The notes: generated from the sequence alone by a model not told the origin. A stretch of DNA of 60,898 bases from Candidatus Aminicenantota bacterium (GCA_027031485.1 JALVQI010000229.1:1-60898); one strand, 5' to 3'; counted from the stretch's first letter, positions 35,615 through 44,503 are shown. A program made the numbers and translations.

Positions 35615-36611
35615 TCTTTCTCCTTTCATAAAACAATGGGACAACGAATGTAAAAACAAGAAGGATTACAAAAAACACTAAAAAGAGTTTAAAATAACCC
35701 AGAGATAATATTACGGAAGAAACACCTGACAAAAATACAAGAAATCCGAAATAATATGTTGTTTTAACAGCACCAATCTTATCCCTTATGAAAAAAGACA
35801 GATGATGGGGAGAACCCTTCCACGGAGGTATTCCATGACAGACTCTTCTGATTATCGTAAAAACAATCTCTGCCAATGGTATGAAAAGCAAGATTAAGGG
35901 AATTATAACGGAAATTCGGTTAAGATATGAATAGTCAATGGCAAAAGACAAAACCCCTGCTATATATCCTAAAAGCATACTTCCCGAATCTCCCAAAAAT
36001 ATACCTGCTTCCGGAAAATTATGGTAAAGGAAAGAGAGATATGCCCCTAAGGATGCTGTTGAAACCAGGCTTATTACAAAATTACCCTCCAAAGACGAGT
36101 AAAATATAAAAAAAATCATTGAAGCAATAGCTACCATAGTGGAAAGTCCGTTCATCACATCCAAAAAATTAAAGGCATTTATTATGGTAAGAAGCCAGAA
36201 AAAGGTTAATAAATAATTTACATAATCGGGGAAAATCGCAAGCTTTATATAAATTCCTCCCCTTATAACTATGAGAATAGCAAGACTTTGAAGTAAAAAT
36301 TTCAGACCGGGCTTCATGGCTTTCAGGTCATCGACAAAACCTATTAAAACAATCATTGTTGCACCCAGAAAAAAGGATGTAACAAAGCGATTAAGAGGGA
36401 CAAGTATGCTTACGGAAAAGATAATTGCCATGTAAACAGCCATTCCTCCCATATAAGGTGTAGGCTTTTTATGTTTCTTTAACTCATTGTCAGGTATATC
36501 AAGAATATTTAGCTCCAACGCAGCTTTTTTCATTAATGGAATAAGATACTGCGCCAAAAAGAAAGAGAGAAGAGAAGAAAGAAGAATATTAATCAATAAT
36601 TTTTCATCCAT
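35601..36611 (-). CDS. WecA/TagO-like undecaprenyl-phosphate sugar-1-phosphate transferase
   Basis: The 336-residue enzyme has about eleven hydrophobic segments. Family motifs are VLIGFVDDLKAMKPG (Asp pair), NAFNFLDVMNGLS, GIFLGDSGSMLLGYIAG and GSPHHLSFF near the C-terminus. It starts a lipid-linked glycan by moving a HexNAc-1-phosphate from UDP-sugar to undecaprenyl phosphate at the inner membrane. It is distinct from the mraY gene at 1320. The 5' end overlaps the GT2 gene by 19 bp, consistent with a lipid-linked polysaccharide pathway. Confidence 0.92.
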   Translation of the reverse strand: MDEKLLINILLSSLLSFFLAQYLIPLMKKAALELNILDIPDNELKKHKKPTPYMGGMAVYMAIIFSVSILVPLNRFVTSFFLGATMIVLIGFVDDLKAMKPGLKFLLQSLAILIVIRGGIYIKLAIFPDYVNYLLTFFWLLTIINAFNFLDVMNGLSTMVAIASMIFFIFYSSLEGNFVISLVSTASLGAYLSFLYHNFPEAGIFLGDSGSMLLGYIAGVLSFAIDYSYLNRISVIIPLILLFIPLAEIVFTIIRRVCHGIPPWKGSPHHLSFFIRDKIGAVKTTYYFGFLVFLSGVSSVILSLGYFKLFLVFFVILLVFTFVVPLFYERRKNGNN

Positions 36612-37522
36612 ACCTTTTTCCTTTTTTTAAAAGCTTTTTTGAATATTTTAACTGAGCTTAAAAGTTTTTTCAAAATAGAGGGGTTTTTTACGATTACCAA
36701 TAAATAAACAATATCTCTGAAAAAGATAAAAGGAAAGTGAAGTATAAATTGAAACACTTTTACATTCTTTATAAGGGTAAGATATCTGTTTTTAATTATG
36801 TGATATTGAATAAAAGGTGATCTTTTAAAAGTAAGGAAAAGTTTTCCGCTCCCGCTTGCCGTACCTGACCTGAAATGATAGGCAATTGCATCACTTACAT
36901 ATATTCCCTTCCAGCCTCTAATATTCGCTCTCCAACCCATATCAATATCATCAAAAAACATAAAAAAGTCCTCATCAAAGTATTCATCATCAATTTTTAT
37001 ATCTTCAAGAGTTTTTCTTCTGTAAAATGCAACAGCGCCGCATACGGAAAAAATTTCCCTTTTCCTTTCAATATCAGAAGCTTTTTTATTATAATCCCTT
37101 TCAACGGGATAAAGGGAAAGGGATAAAAACTGACCGGTGGAATCAATTGTCTTTCTGTCAAACCTGAGTATTTTCCCGGAAACAAGCCCAACCTCTTTAT
37201 CCTCAAATCCTTTTAATGCTTTCTCTATAAAATCCTTTTCAAGATATGTATCCTGATTCAAAATCAGGATAAAATCCCCGGAAGAATTTCTTATTCCCGA
37301 ATTGACTCCACCGGTGTATCCTAAATTTTTTTCAGGCATCATTATCTTTAAAGGAAAATCTGAATTTTTCCCGAATTCGGAAATTATTTCAACCGTTTTA
37401 TCCTTTGAAGCATTATCCACAACAATAAGCTCAAGGTCCCTAAAAGTTTGCTCTGCTACCGATTTAATCAACCTTTCTATGAATTTTTCCCCGTTATAGG
37501 TAACAATAATTACAGATACCAT
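36593..37522 (-). CDS. GT2 family glycosyltransferase (rhamnosyltransferase-like)
   Basis: The 309-residue enzyme starts VSVIIVTYNGEKFIERLIKSV and has LELIVVDNASKDKTV, NQDTYLEKD as the DxD-type metal motif, and FMFFDDIDMGWRANIRGWK, which is characteristic of WbbL-like rhamnosyltransferases. It has no membrane helices apart from a hydrophobic C-terminal patch. It probably adds the second sugar to the lipid carrier made by the adjacent WecA-like enzyme. The ATG overlaps the TAA of the protease-barrel gene (TAATG). Confidence 0.9.
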   Translation of the reverse strand: MVSVIIVTYNGEKFIERLIKSVAEQTFRDLELIVVDNASKDKTVEIISEFGKNSDFPLKIMMPEKNLGYTGGVNSGIRNSSGDFILILNQDTYLEKDFIEKALKGFEDKEVGLVSGKILRFDRKTIDSTGQFLSLSLYPVERDYNKKASDIERKREIFSVCGAVAFYRRKTLEDIKIDDEYFDEDFFMFFDDIDMGWRANIRGWKGIYVSDAIAYHFRSGTASGSGKLFLTFKRSPFIQYHIIKNRYLTLIKNVKVFQFILHFPFIFFRDIVYLLVIVKNPSILKKLLSSVKIFKKAFKKRKKVWMKNY

Positions 37523-40299
37523 TAAAAAGTCTTTCCTATTCTGAAAAAGTATCGCGGAGTGAAATCATTAACATCAAGGGTTGAAAGTGCAATTCCTCCG
37601 CTTAAGGTAAATCTGAAAGATGACCATAAAGTCATATCAAAAGATAATTCAACCCCCACACTAAAAGGATAATTAACACTATCTCCTTTCCATTCAACCC
37701 TTGAAAAATCAACAAACATCGTTGTGTAGATCTGTGAAAGAAAAAGAGAATAAAACTTAAAACCTCTTTCAACCACAACCAATGGATCCCTTATCTCAAG
37801 ATTCATGGTTATTATCCTATCTCCGACAAAGGATGTTTGTGAGTATGCCCTTTGAAGTGAAACAGAAGGATTGGAAACAGAAGGGTATGAATAATATCCC
37901 TCTTCCCCACCTACAAAATGAGCAATTTTCAGATCACCGGACGAATTATAAAAGGCAAGATTAAAAGCAATAACCTGATTTTTGAACATACCTTTAAGGT
38001 AAGCCCTCAAATCCAAAAAAATCTCCGAAACATTATAATCACTGCCCAAAAGTCTCATATTCCTTCTATAGCCAGCAGATAGCAAAAAACCATTCTCTCT
38101 TCCAAGGGATAATGGATAAGTGTGAGATGTATCAGTATTAATGTTAAACTCCAAACCTGCAAGTTTATAGCCCAGAGGAGAACCGGTTATACTATTAAGA
38201 CTATAATAGAGGGAGGTAAATATTTTTTTATAATAGTCTCCATATGAATAAAAGGTTCCGATTTTTAACTCTCTTTCAGTATAGCTTCCGTAATAGGAAT
38301 TGTTTGAAAATATATTTTTAAAATAAACATTGAAAGGTAAATACCAGATATAGTGGATTAAGGAGAATTCTCCGGAAGGATACTTTGAAGCTCTCCAATT
38401 ATAGTAGAGAGTTCCGTAAAAAATATTTCTGAAATAGGGGTCAGTCGATAGAGTCATCCCCCCAAAAAGATACCTTCCGTCCACCTTTGTATATGTGGGA
38501 AGCCAGAAGGTGGGTTTGTAAAATTTCAAAAGACTGGCTTTTTTCATTCTAACATTTTCTAAATTTTTATCTACTGTATTGTCAACAGAATTCTTATTTC
38601 CTATCTCTTTGACATCAATCTCCTTTTCACTGCCTTTTTTCTCCTTATCCTTTAATATTTCCACTCCATCTTTAAATACCGAAAGGAAATAAACCGACTT
38701 ATTATTTATAACAAAGCTTTTTAAATCAATGGGAGGGGATAAGATAATTTCAGCTTTCTTAGTTTTGGGGTCAAAAGAAACCAAGCTTTTTTTCTCCTTT
38801 GAAACAGAGACATAGTAGAGCTTTCCGTTTTTAAAACTCAGATATCTTTCAATATCAGGATCAGAGGTTATTTTTAAAAGTTTTTCATTGGTAATATCAT
38901 AAGAATAAATATCCCAACTTTCTCCATTTTGAGCTGAAAAATAAAGTATTTCTCCCCCTTTATCAAAAACAGGAAAAGAAATTTGCTGGAATTTAAGAAA
39001 ACTCTTTATAATTTTTTTTCCGTTCAAATCAAAAAGAATAAAGTTTGAATTTTTTCTATTATTTTTAATCGCGAATATCTTATCATCCTTATATTCAACA
39101 GGATAAAAAAGGGATTGACCTTTTGACAATCTCTCAACTTTTTTCCCCTTCAAATCATATAAATAGAGATCACTTATATATGAATAATTTTCATAAGTGT
39201 TAACCGCTGAAAAATAAAGCTTACTTCCGTCCGATGAAACGGAAAGGCTGGATATTGCATAAAAGCTCAATAGCTTTTCCTCTTCCCTGTTTTTTAACGA
39301 ATACTTTGCTATGTATGGCATTTCAAAAGGAGTTATTCTATAATAGTAAAAATTACCCTCACCGTCACTTTTTAAGTAATACTTCCAGAATCCGCTGTCA
39401 GTAATTTGTTCTGATTCAATCTTTAAACTCTCAAACTTTTTCTTATAAAAAGATTTAAGATCCTTATAGTGAAACAGTGGGAATTTACCTGTTTCTTTCT
39501 TTAATCCGAATGCAGGACTATATACTATCGGTTCTTTCGAGGATTTTTCAATTGATTTTACTATTTTATCCCAGCCATATTTATCCGCTATATAATTAAC
39601 AAGATAAGAACCATAAATATAGATAATCTCAGGACCCGGGAAAACATGAGTTCCCCCGTAAACCCTATCATAGGGGGGAAAATTATTAAAAACGGCATTG
39701 TTCTTCAAATAAGAAAGGTAATCCGAAGAGTTTAATCTTCCGAAACCCGTCTTTTTACTCTCACTATAAACGGCAATGCCCTCTAAAAACGCAGGTGGGA
39801 TTGAAAATTCAGGAAAGGTTAAAATAAACGGAGCTCTTCCGAAAACTTTTCTCAAAATCCTTGTAAGCTTCCTTCCCTGATCAAGATGAAAAATATGAGC
39901 CAATTCATGGGTTACAGCGATATCAAGCCAATCATCGTAATTGGAGATAGAAGAGCCAGCATTCGGAGGAAAGACAATAATTCCTATCCAATTGTAAGGA
40001 CTTACTGTGGCAAAGCCATTGGGAAAATCATAATTATTGTACAAGGAAATGACAATTCTTTTATCAGGCTTCCAATGAAAATATTTTGAAAGCTCTTCAT
40101 ATCTTTTTTCAGCAAGATTTTTAACCCTGTAAGCCGTTGACCGGATTTCCTCGGGAAAATATATCTCAAAGTGTTCGGATTCAATCTTATGAATTTTCAA
40201 AGTTGGATTCAAACTTAAAACAGAATACTCCTGGCAAAAAACATTAATTACCGCTATGAAAGAAAATAAAATAATAACTCTAATACTTTTACTTTTCAT
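37522..40299 (-). CDS. Peptidase MA-like metalloprotease, beta-propeller and outer-membrane barrel fusion
   Basis: The 925-residue protein has a signal peptide (VIILFSFIAVINVFC). A gluzincin domain follows: THELAHIFHLDQ with HELAH at 131-135, and FLEGIAVYSE with Glu173 as third zinc ligand. Residues about 300-570 are TolB-like propeller repeats, such as SVSSDGSKLYFSAVNTYE, KGGEILYFSAQNGESWDIYSYD and FKNGKLYYVSVSKEK. From about 620 to the C-terminus (RYFFRIGKTF) the sequence alternates like a 16-strand barrel of the BamA/Omp85 type. The barrel would hold the protease at the outer membrane. The gene leads an operon with GT2, WecA-like, RlmB-like and MtfA-like genes. Confidence 0.85.
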   Translation of the reverse strand: MKSKSIRVIILFSFIAVINVFCQEYSVLSLNPTLKIHKIESEHFEIYFPEEIRSTAYRVKNLAEKRYEELSKYFHWKPDKRIVISLYNNYDFPNGFATVSPYNWIGIIVFPPNAGSSISNYDDWLDIAVTHELAHIFHLDQGRKLTRILRKVFGRAPFILTFPEFSIPPAFLEGIAVYSESKKTGFGRLNSSDYLSYLKNNAVFNNFPPYDRVYGGTHVFPGPEIIYIYGSYLVNYIADKYGWDKIVKSIEKSSKEPIVYSPAFGLKKETGKFPLFHYKDLKSFYKKKFESLKIESEQITDSGFWKYYLKSDGEGNFYYYRITPFEMPYIAKYSLKNREEEKLLSFYAISSLSVSSDGSKLYFSAVNTYENYSYISDLYLYDLKGKKVERLSKGQSLFYPVEYKDDKIFAIKNNRKNSNFILFDLNGKKIIKSFLKFQQISFPVFDKGGEILYFSAQNGESWDIYSYDITNEKLLKITSDPDIERYLSFKNGKLYYVSVSKEKKSLVSFDPKTKKAEIILSPPIDLKSFVINNKSVYFLSVFKDGVEILKDKEKKGSEKEIDVKEIGNKNSVDNTVDKNLENVRMKKASLLKFYKPTFWLPTYTKVDGRYLFGGMTLSTDPYFRNIFYGTLYYNWRASKYPSGEFSLIHYIWYLPFNVYFKNIFSNNSYYGSYTERELKIGTFYSYGDYYKKIFTSLYYSLNSITGSPLGYKLAGLEFNINTDTSHTYPLSLGRENGFLLSAGYRRNMRLLGSDYNVSEIFLDLRAYLKGMFKNQVIAFNLAFYNSSGDLKIAHFVGGEEGYYSYPSVSNPSVSLQRAYSQTSFVGDRIITMNLEIRDPLVVVERGFKFYSLFLSQIYTTMFVDFSRVEWKGDSVNYPFSVGVELSFDMTLWSSFRFTLSGGIALSTLDVNDFTPRYFFRIGKTF

Positions 40300-40304
40300 A
40301 AAAA

Positions 40305-40313
40305 ATTATAACA
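40305..40313 (-). promoter_or_regulatory. Extended -10 promoter, probably leaderless, for the protease-barrel gene
   Basis: On the minus strand TGTTATAAT is followed by 5 T residues and the ATG at 40299. The gap to the upstream gene is only 25 bp. No convincing -35 element was found. Confidence 0.5.
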
Positions 40314-40324
40314 CAAAATAAAAA

Positions 40325-40705
40325 TTATTCTGAATAACTTCTCACAATATCATCAGCAGTGTTAAAATATCTATCCATACCAGCCGAGATTATCTTGTAT
40401 GTATCGCCTTCCTTTTCATATTTATAATAGTTCCCCCATGGATCAACGGGAACACTTCTCAAATAATTCGGTACGAGTTCGGAAAGTGTTTCGGGTAAAA
40501 CTCCCTTTTCACTGTAATAAAGTGAAATTGCTTGCCGAATCATTGTAATATCAGTGGAGATGGCAGCATCGGAAGCCTTCTCCATTGAAGACTTTACAAT
40601 AGTTTTTTTCCCTTCCTCTTTTGAAGGTGAAAGGTAGAATTTGTAAACCACAAAAAGTATCAAAAGAGCCACCAATATTGAAATAAAACTCATCCTGATT
40701 TTCAT
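40325..40705 (-). CDS. GspG-like pseudopilin domain without prepilin cleavage motif
   Basis: The 126-residue protein has one N-terminal hydrophobic helix (about 6-26) but no GFTLIE-type prepilin peptidase site. The globular part matches the major pseudopilin GspG: DITMIRQAISLYYSEKGVLPETLSEL, SVPVDPWGNYYKYE, and ISAGMDRYFNTADDI at the calcium-loop end. It could be membrane-anchored rather than assembled into a pseudopilus. It directly follows the flavin reductase-like gene in GGAGGAGTAAATG and so is translationally coupled to it. No type II secretion genes are near. Confidence 0.78.
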   Translation of the reverse strand: MKIRMSFISILVALLILFVVYKFYLSPSKEEGKKTIVKSSMEKASDAAISTDITMIRQAISLYYSEKGVLPETLSELVPNYLRSVPVDPWGNYYKYEKEGDTYKIISAGMDRYFNTADDIVRSYSE

Positions 40706-41266
40706 TTACTCCTCCTTTTTTAAACTGATACCCCATTTCCCATGCTTTTCCCCGATGGAATAATATTCAGTCGTATGATAGGATGAAACTATCGGAGAAA
40801 TAGCATGAATATCTATTTTACCATTTTTCACATATTCTTCTTTCACAAAGATTTTCATAACCTCTCCGTAAACAAGATTATGGTCAAAAAGTTTTAACTC
40901 TCCTCTGTATTTCACTTCATAGCTTATGGGAGATTCAGCTATTCTCATAGACTTAATTGATGAGGAGTTTTCATATTTAAGGTTGACAATCTTTGACTTA
41001 TCATGTTTTTTGCCTGTTAAAAAGCCTGCTCTATCCGCTTCTTTTAAAATTTCTTCGGTAACAATATTAATTGTAAAATCTTCAAACTCCCTAATAAGTT
41101 TATATGTAAATCTCTTCTCCTTCATCCCCACACCGACTATCGGAGGATTATCATTTAACTGCCCGAAATATATATATGTTGAAGGATTCGGGGGATTGTT
41201 TCCGGAAACGACCAAAACCAAAGGGGTTACATGCGGCAAATGATTTGTTTTCACTTCAACCTTCAT
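40706..41266 (-). CDS. Flavin reductase-like, FMN-binding split-barrel protein
   Basis: The 186-residue protein matches the flavin reductase-like family: a start of the type HLPHVTPLVLVVSG, NDNPPIVGVGMKEKRFTYKLIRE, FTINIVTEE, and DRAGFLTGKKHDKSKI. These proteins bind FMN in a split beta-barrel and often act as flavin reductases or flavoredoxins. The partner is unclear. A promoter with consensus spacing ends 5 nt before the ATG, suggesting leaderless expression of the two-gene unit. Confidence 0.85.
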   Translation of the reverse strand: MKVEVKTNHLPHVTPLVLVVSGNNPPNPSTYIYFGQLNDNPPIVGVGMKEKRFTYKLIREFEDFTINIVTEEILKEADRAGFLTGKKHDKSKIVNLKYENSSSIKSMRIAESPISYEVKYRGELKLFDHNLVYGEVMKIFVKEEYVKNGKIDIHAISPIVSSYHTTEYYSIGEKHGKWGISLKKEE

Positions 41267-41271
41267 AAAAA

Positions 41272-41300
41272 AGTATAAACTTTTAAGATAGGTTTTTCAA
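41272..41300 (-). promoter_or_regulatory. Sigma70-type promoter, probably leaderless, for the flavin reductase-like gene
   Basis: On the minus strand TTGAAA (41295-41300), 17 bp, TATACT (41272-41277), TTTTT, then the ATG at 41266. Confidence 0.7.
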
Positions 41301-41404
41301 GACAGTGAGATGAGTCAAAAATAATCATACCGAAAGGGATAAGTTTAATCAGAAAAAAATCATAAAAACTTCATTTATTATATTAAAAACAACACAATCT
41401 CTGA

Positions 41405-41433
41405 TTGACAATCATAAAAAGCTGTGTTATTTT
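41405..41433 (+). promoter_or_regulatory. Sigma70-type promoter, probably leaderless, for the HD-GYP regulator
   Basis: TTGACA (41405-41410), 17 bp, TATTTT (41428-41433), TAAAC, then the ATG at 41439. The in-frame GTG at 41424 lies inside the promoter, which argues against it as the start. Confidence 0.6.
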
Positions 41434-41438
41434 TAAAC

Positions 41439-42578
41439 ATGAATGAAAATTTTTTAAAAGAAGACACAAATTTGAACACCATCTTAGTAGTTGACGATGA
41501 ACCAAACATAAGAGAGTATGTAAAGGAACTTTTAGAGGAACAGGGGGGGTATGAAGCCATTACAGCTTCCAATGGTAAAGAAGCTCTTGATTTTTTCTTA
41601 AAAAACAGAGATAAAATCGCTATTATCATGTCTGACATAAAAATGCCGGTCATGGACGGCCTTGAATTCTTAAAAGAGGTAAAATTAATTGAACCTGATG
41701 CTGTTGTAATTATGATTTCCGCTTTAAATGACATAAAATCTGCAATTAATGCAATGGATAGAGGCGCATACACCTATATAACAAAACCATTTAAAATGTC
41801 CGAACTTTTAATAGTGGTAAAAAGAGCTATAGAAAAGAGAAAATTACTTATTGAAAATAAAAGATATCAGCTTCACCTTGAAGAATTAGTTAAAGAAAGA
41901 ACAAAAGAGCTTGAAAAAGCCTACAAAGAATTAGACGAAGTTTTTAATTCCACCCTTTTAACACTTGTTAATGCCCTTGATGCGAGAGATACTGAAACAG
42001 AAGGACATTCCGAGAGAGTTACCTATTACACTCTGGAACTTGCAAAAAACATGGGAATAAAGGATGAAAAGTTTTTAAAAACACTAAAAATAGCCGCACT
42101 TCTCCATGACATAGGGAAAATAGGTATCCCCGATGAAATATTAAGAAAACCCGGTAAACTTAGTGAAGAAGAGTGGCAGATAATGAAACAACATCCGATG
42201 TTAGGATACAAGATTTTAAAAAACATAAAACAATTAAACGATGTTGCTGAAATAGTTCTTCACCATCACGAGAGATTTGATGGCACAGGATATCCGGTAG
42301 GTTTAAGGGGAGAAGAAATTCCGTTAGGTTCAAGGATTTTTTCTGTTGCTGATACGATAGATGCGATGACTTCAGACAGGCCTTACAGAAAAGCTCTCAC
42401 CTTTGAAAAAACAGCAGAAGAACTAAAAAAATGGAGCGGGAAACAATTTGATCCGAAGGTTGTTGAAGCATTTTTCAAAAAACATTTAAATGAATGGAAA
42501 GAATTAAAAGAAAAATTAAAACAGGATTCTTTTTCAACCTTTGATGATATTGATTTTTATGACCCGGAAACAAAGTAA
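41439..42578 (+). CDS. Response regulator with HD-GYP cyclic-di-GMP phosphodiesterase domain
   Basis: From the ATG at 41439 the product has 379 residues. An N-terminal receiver domain has VVDDEPN, the phospho-acceptor Asp in IIMSDIKMPVMDG, and the switch Lys in YITKPF. A coiled-coil linker (about 130-175, ending LVKERTKELEKAYKELDEV) joins it to an HD-GYP domain: EGHSERV, LLHDIGKIGIPDEIL, and HHHERFDGTGYP. All metal and GYP residues are intact, so it should hydrolyse c-di-GMP under control of a sensor kinase encoded elsewhere. The nearby flagellar operon is a possible output. Confidence 0.92.
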   Translation: MNENFLKEDTNLNTILVVDDEPNIREYVKELLEEQGGYEAITASNGKEALDFFLKNRDKIAIIMSDIKMPVMDGLEFLKEVKLIEPDAVVIMISALNDIKSAINAMDRGAYTYITKPFKMSELLIVVKRAIEKRKLLIENKRYQLHLEELVKERTKELEKAYKELDEVFNSTLLTLVNALDARDTETEGHSERVTYYTLELAKNMGIKDEKFLKTLKIAALLHDIGKIGIPDEILRKPGKLSEEEWQIMKQHPMLGYKILKNIKQLNDVAEIVLHHHERFDGTGYPVGLRGEEIPLGSRIFSVADTIDAMTSDRPYRKALTFEKTAEELKKWSGKQFDPKVVEAFFKKHLNEWKELKEKLKQDSFSTFDDIDFYDPETK

Positions 42579-42606
42579 AAAGCCATTCCTTTGTTTATGA
42601 CTTCCA

Positions 42607-42635
42607 ATGAAAAGGAAACAAAAATATGTTATAAT
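42607..42635 (+). promoter_or_regulatory. Extended -10 promoter for the epimerase gene
   Basis: ATGAAA (42607-42612), 17 bp, TATAAT (42630-42635), with TG one base upstream of the -10. A GAGGAGG site precedes the ATG at 42664. Confidence 0.55.
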
Positions 42636-42663
42636 GTGAGACTTTTCTGAAGAGGAGGTTTTA

Positions 42664-43704
42664 ATGAAACTGTTAGTCACAGGTGGTGCGGGTTTTTTAG
42701 GTTTTCACATTGTCAATGAATTTTATAAAAAAGGAATTAAGAATATTGCTATCCTGGACATTGCCGATTATATCAAAGAGGAATATCCGAAAGAGACAAT
42801 CTACTATAATGCGGATGTAAGAGACAGAGAAAAACTTGAGAATATTATAAAAAACGGAAATTATGATTACATAATTCATGCGGCGGCGGCTCTTCCTCTC
42901 TGGAGCAAAAAAGATATTTACACCACAACTGTTGACGGGACAAAAAATGTTCTGGAATTAGCTAAAAAACATGGAGTTAAAAGGGTTACATATATATCAT
43001 CAACAGCAGTTTACGGGGTTCCGAAATATCATCCGATTTATGAGGACAGTCCGAGAGTAGGAGTCGGAGCTTACGGAGAAGCAAAAATAAAAGCCGAAGA
43101 TATCTGTTTTGAAGCTCAAAAAGATATGGTTGTAGCCGTCATAAGGCCAAAAACATTTATCGGCACCGCAAGATTAGGAGTTTTTCAAATACTTTATGAC
43201 TGGGTTGAGAGTGGTAAAAGAATACCGGTTATAGGAAATGGTAAAAACAGGTATCAATTACTTGAAGTTGAGGATCTTGTAGAGGCCATATACCTAACTT
43301 TGACAGAAGATGAAAACAAGGTTAATGATGTATTCAATGTGGGAGCTGAAGAGTTCAAAACAGTCAGGGAAGATGTAGGAGCACTCTGCGAATATGCAAA
43401 AAGCGGAGCAAAGGTAATGCCTATACCTTCAATTCTTGTAAAACCTCCTTTAATGCTTTTTGAGGCATTGAAATTATCACCCCTTTACAAATGGGTTTAT
43501 GGCACGGCGGACAAAGAATCCTTTGTCTCAGTTGATAAAATAAAAAAAGCCCTCGGTTGGAAAGCAAAATATTCAAATGCTCAGGCCTTGATAAGATCCT
43601 ACCAATGGTATTTAGATAATAAAGATCAAATTAAAGATGTAGGTGTAACACACAGAGTTGGATGGGATCAGGGTATTTTAAAATTGTTTAAGAAATTTCT
43701 CTGA
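42664..43704 (+). CDS. NAD-dependent epimerase/dehydratase (extended SDR)
   Basis: The 346-residue enzyme has the Rossmann motif TGGAGFLG, HAAAALPLW, the catalytic Ser/Tyr/Lys set in YISSTAVYG and AYGEAKIKAED, and RPKTFIG. Extended SDR enzymes of this type modify nucleotide sugars or steroid-like substrates. The C-terminal about 80 residues (FEALKLSPLYKWVYG) are family-specific. Its substrate cannot be set from sequence. It has its own promoter and a good ribosome site. It converges on the flagellar operon with 1 bp between stop codons. Confidence 0.85.
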   Translation: MKLLVTGGAGFLGFHIVNEFYKKGIKNIAILDIADYIKEEYPKETIYYNADVRDREKLENIIKNGNYDYIIHAAAALPLWSKKDIYTTTVDGTKNVLELAKKHGVKRVTYISSTAVYGVPKYHPIYEDSPRVGVGAYGEAKIKAEDICFEAQKDMVVAVIRPKTFIGTARLGVFQILYDWVESGKRIPVIGNGKNRYQLLEVEDLVEAIYLTLTEDENKVNDVFNVGAEEFKTVREDVGALCEYAKSGAKVMPIPSILVKPPLMLFEALKLSPLYKWVYGTADKESFVSVDKIKKALGWKAKYSNAQALIRSYQWYLDNKDQIKDVGVTHRVGWDQGILKLFKKFL

Positions 43705-43705
43705 T

Positions 43706-44044
43706 CTACTCTTTCTCATCAAAAAATAACGGAATATTTTCTGTCTGAGTGAAAAAATTATCAAGATTTTTTCTTATGTTCTGAGTAACAGCAATTTTTT
43801 TCTTTAAAATTTCCGTTTTTTCTCTTAAACTATCTTCGACCCTTTTTCCAAATTCAAAAACCTCTTTTAGTAATTTTTCCTCTTCAGGTTTTTGAATTCT
43901 TATTTTTTCAATTTTTTTAAAAAGAGTATGATTGGATTTAATTAACCGTTCAATCTCACTCCAATTTTCTTCTTTTAAAGCAAGTTCTTCTTTCTCTAAA
44001 TTTTCCTTTATTTTTTTTAACAAATCAAGATTACTATCACCCAT
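43706..44044 (-). CDS. FlgN/FliT-like flagellar chaperone
   Basis: The frame opens at 44092, but the ATG at 44044 (MGDSNLDLLKKIKEN) overlaps the fliS stop by 8 bp and is the likely start, giving 112 residues. The protein is almost wholly helical and charged, with a helix pattern ending QNIRKNLDNFF that resembles FlgN and FliT export chaperones. These bind hook-associated proteins or FliD before secretion. Position after fliS favours a FliT or FlgN role. Sequence alone does not separate the two. Confidence 0.65.
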   Translation of the reverse strand: MGDSNLDLLKKIKENLEKEELALKEENWSEIERLIKSNHTLFKKIEKIRIQKPEEEKLLKEVFEFGKRVEDSLREKTEILKKKIAVTQNIRKNLDNFFTQTENIPLFFDEKE

Positions 44045-44489
44045 ATATTTCAAGCCTTTTCTCTTCTTTCTGCCCCATTGAAGAAATACCATTTACGGAA
44101 GCTTCTTCTTTATTTCCGTTTTTCTTCTTTTTAATCATCTCTTTCCATGTTGAATGAAGTTCCTTAAAAATATTTTCCACTGTTTCAAGCTTTTTAAGAT
44201 CATTGTTAAAATTAAATTCACTTAACTCTTTTGTTGAAAATAAATATAAATTATCCAGATTTTTTGCTATTATACCGCCCTTATCAAAATCTAAAATTGA
44301 TCTTAAATAGGAAATAATATCTATAACTCTGTTCACTTTCTCAACCTTTCCCTCAACATCCCCTTTTCTTAGATTTTCCTTAATTTCATTAATAAATCTT
44401 AAAGTTCCGCTGTAAATAAAAGCGATAAGTTCATCTCCATCCAAATTTGAAATTTCATTTTCAATATAACTTTTTGATTCAAAACTCAT
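44037..44489 (-). CDS. fliS: Flagellar secretion chaperone FliS
   Basis: The 150-residue helical protein has the FliS pattern: ELIAFIYSGTLRFINEIKENLRKGD, KVNRVIDIISYLRSILDFDKGG and IAKNLDNLYLFSTKEL. FliS binds the C-terminal helix of flagellin in the cytoplasm and prevents premature assembly. A C-terminal extension of about 30 residues (KKKKNGNKEEASVNGISS) is beyond the usual core. It lies 14 bp downstream of fliD in the filament operon. Confidence 0.92.
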   Translation of the reverse strand: MSFESKSYIENEISNLDGDELIAFIYSGTLRFINEIKENLRKGDVEGKVEKVNRVIDIISYLRSILDFDKGGIIAKNLDNLYLFSTKELSEFNFNNDLKKLETVENIFKELHSTWKEMIKKKKNGNKEEASVNGISSMGQKEEKRLEIYG

Positions 44490-44503
44490 ACTAAAACCTC
44501 CCT

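Noticed and set aside
41378..41773. A 131-codon minus-strand frame opposite the HD-GYP regulator
   Set aside because: It is antisense to the receiver domain, which has clear catalytic motifs, and its composition is that of a shadow frame.
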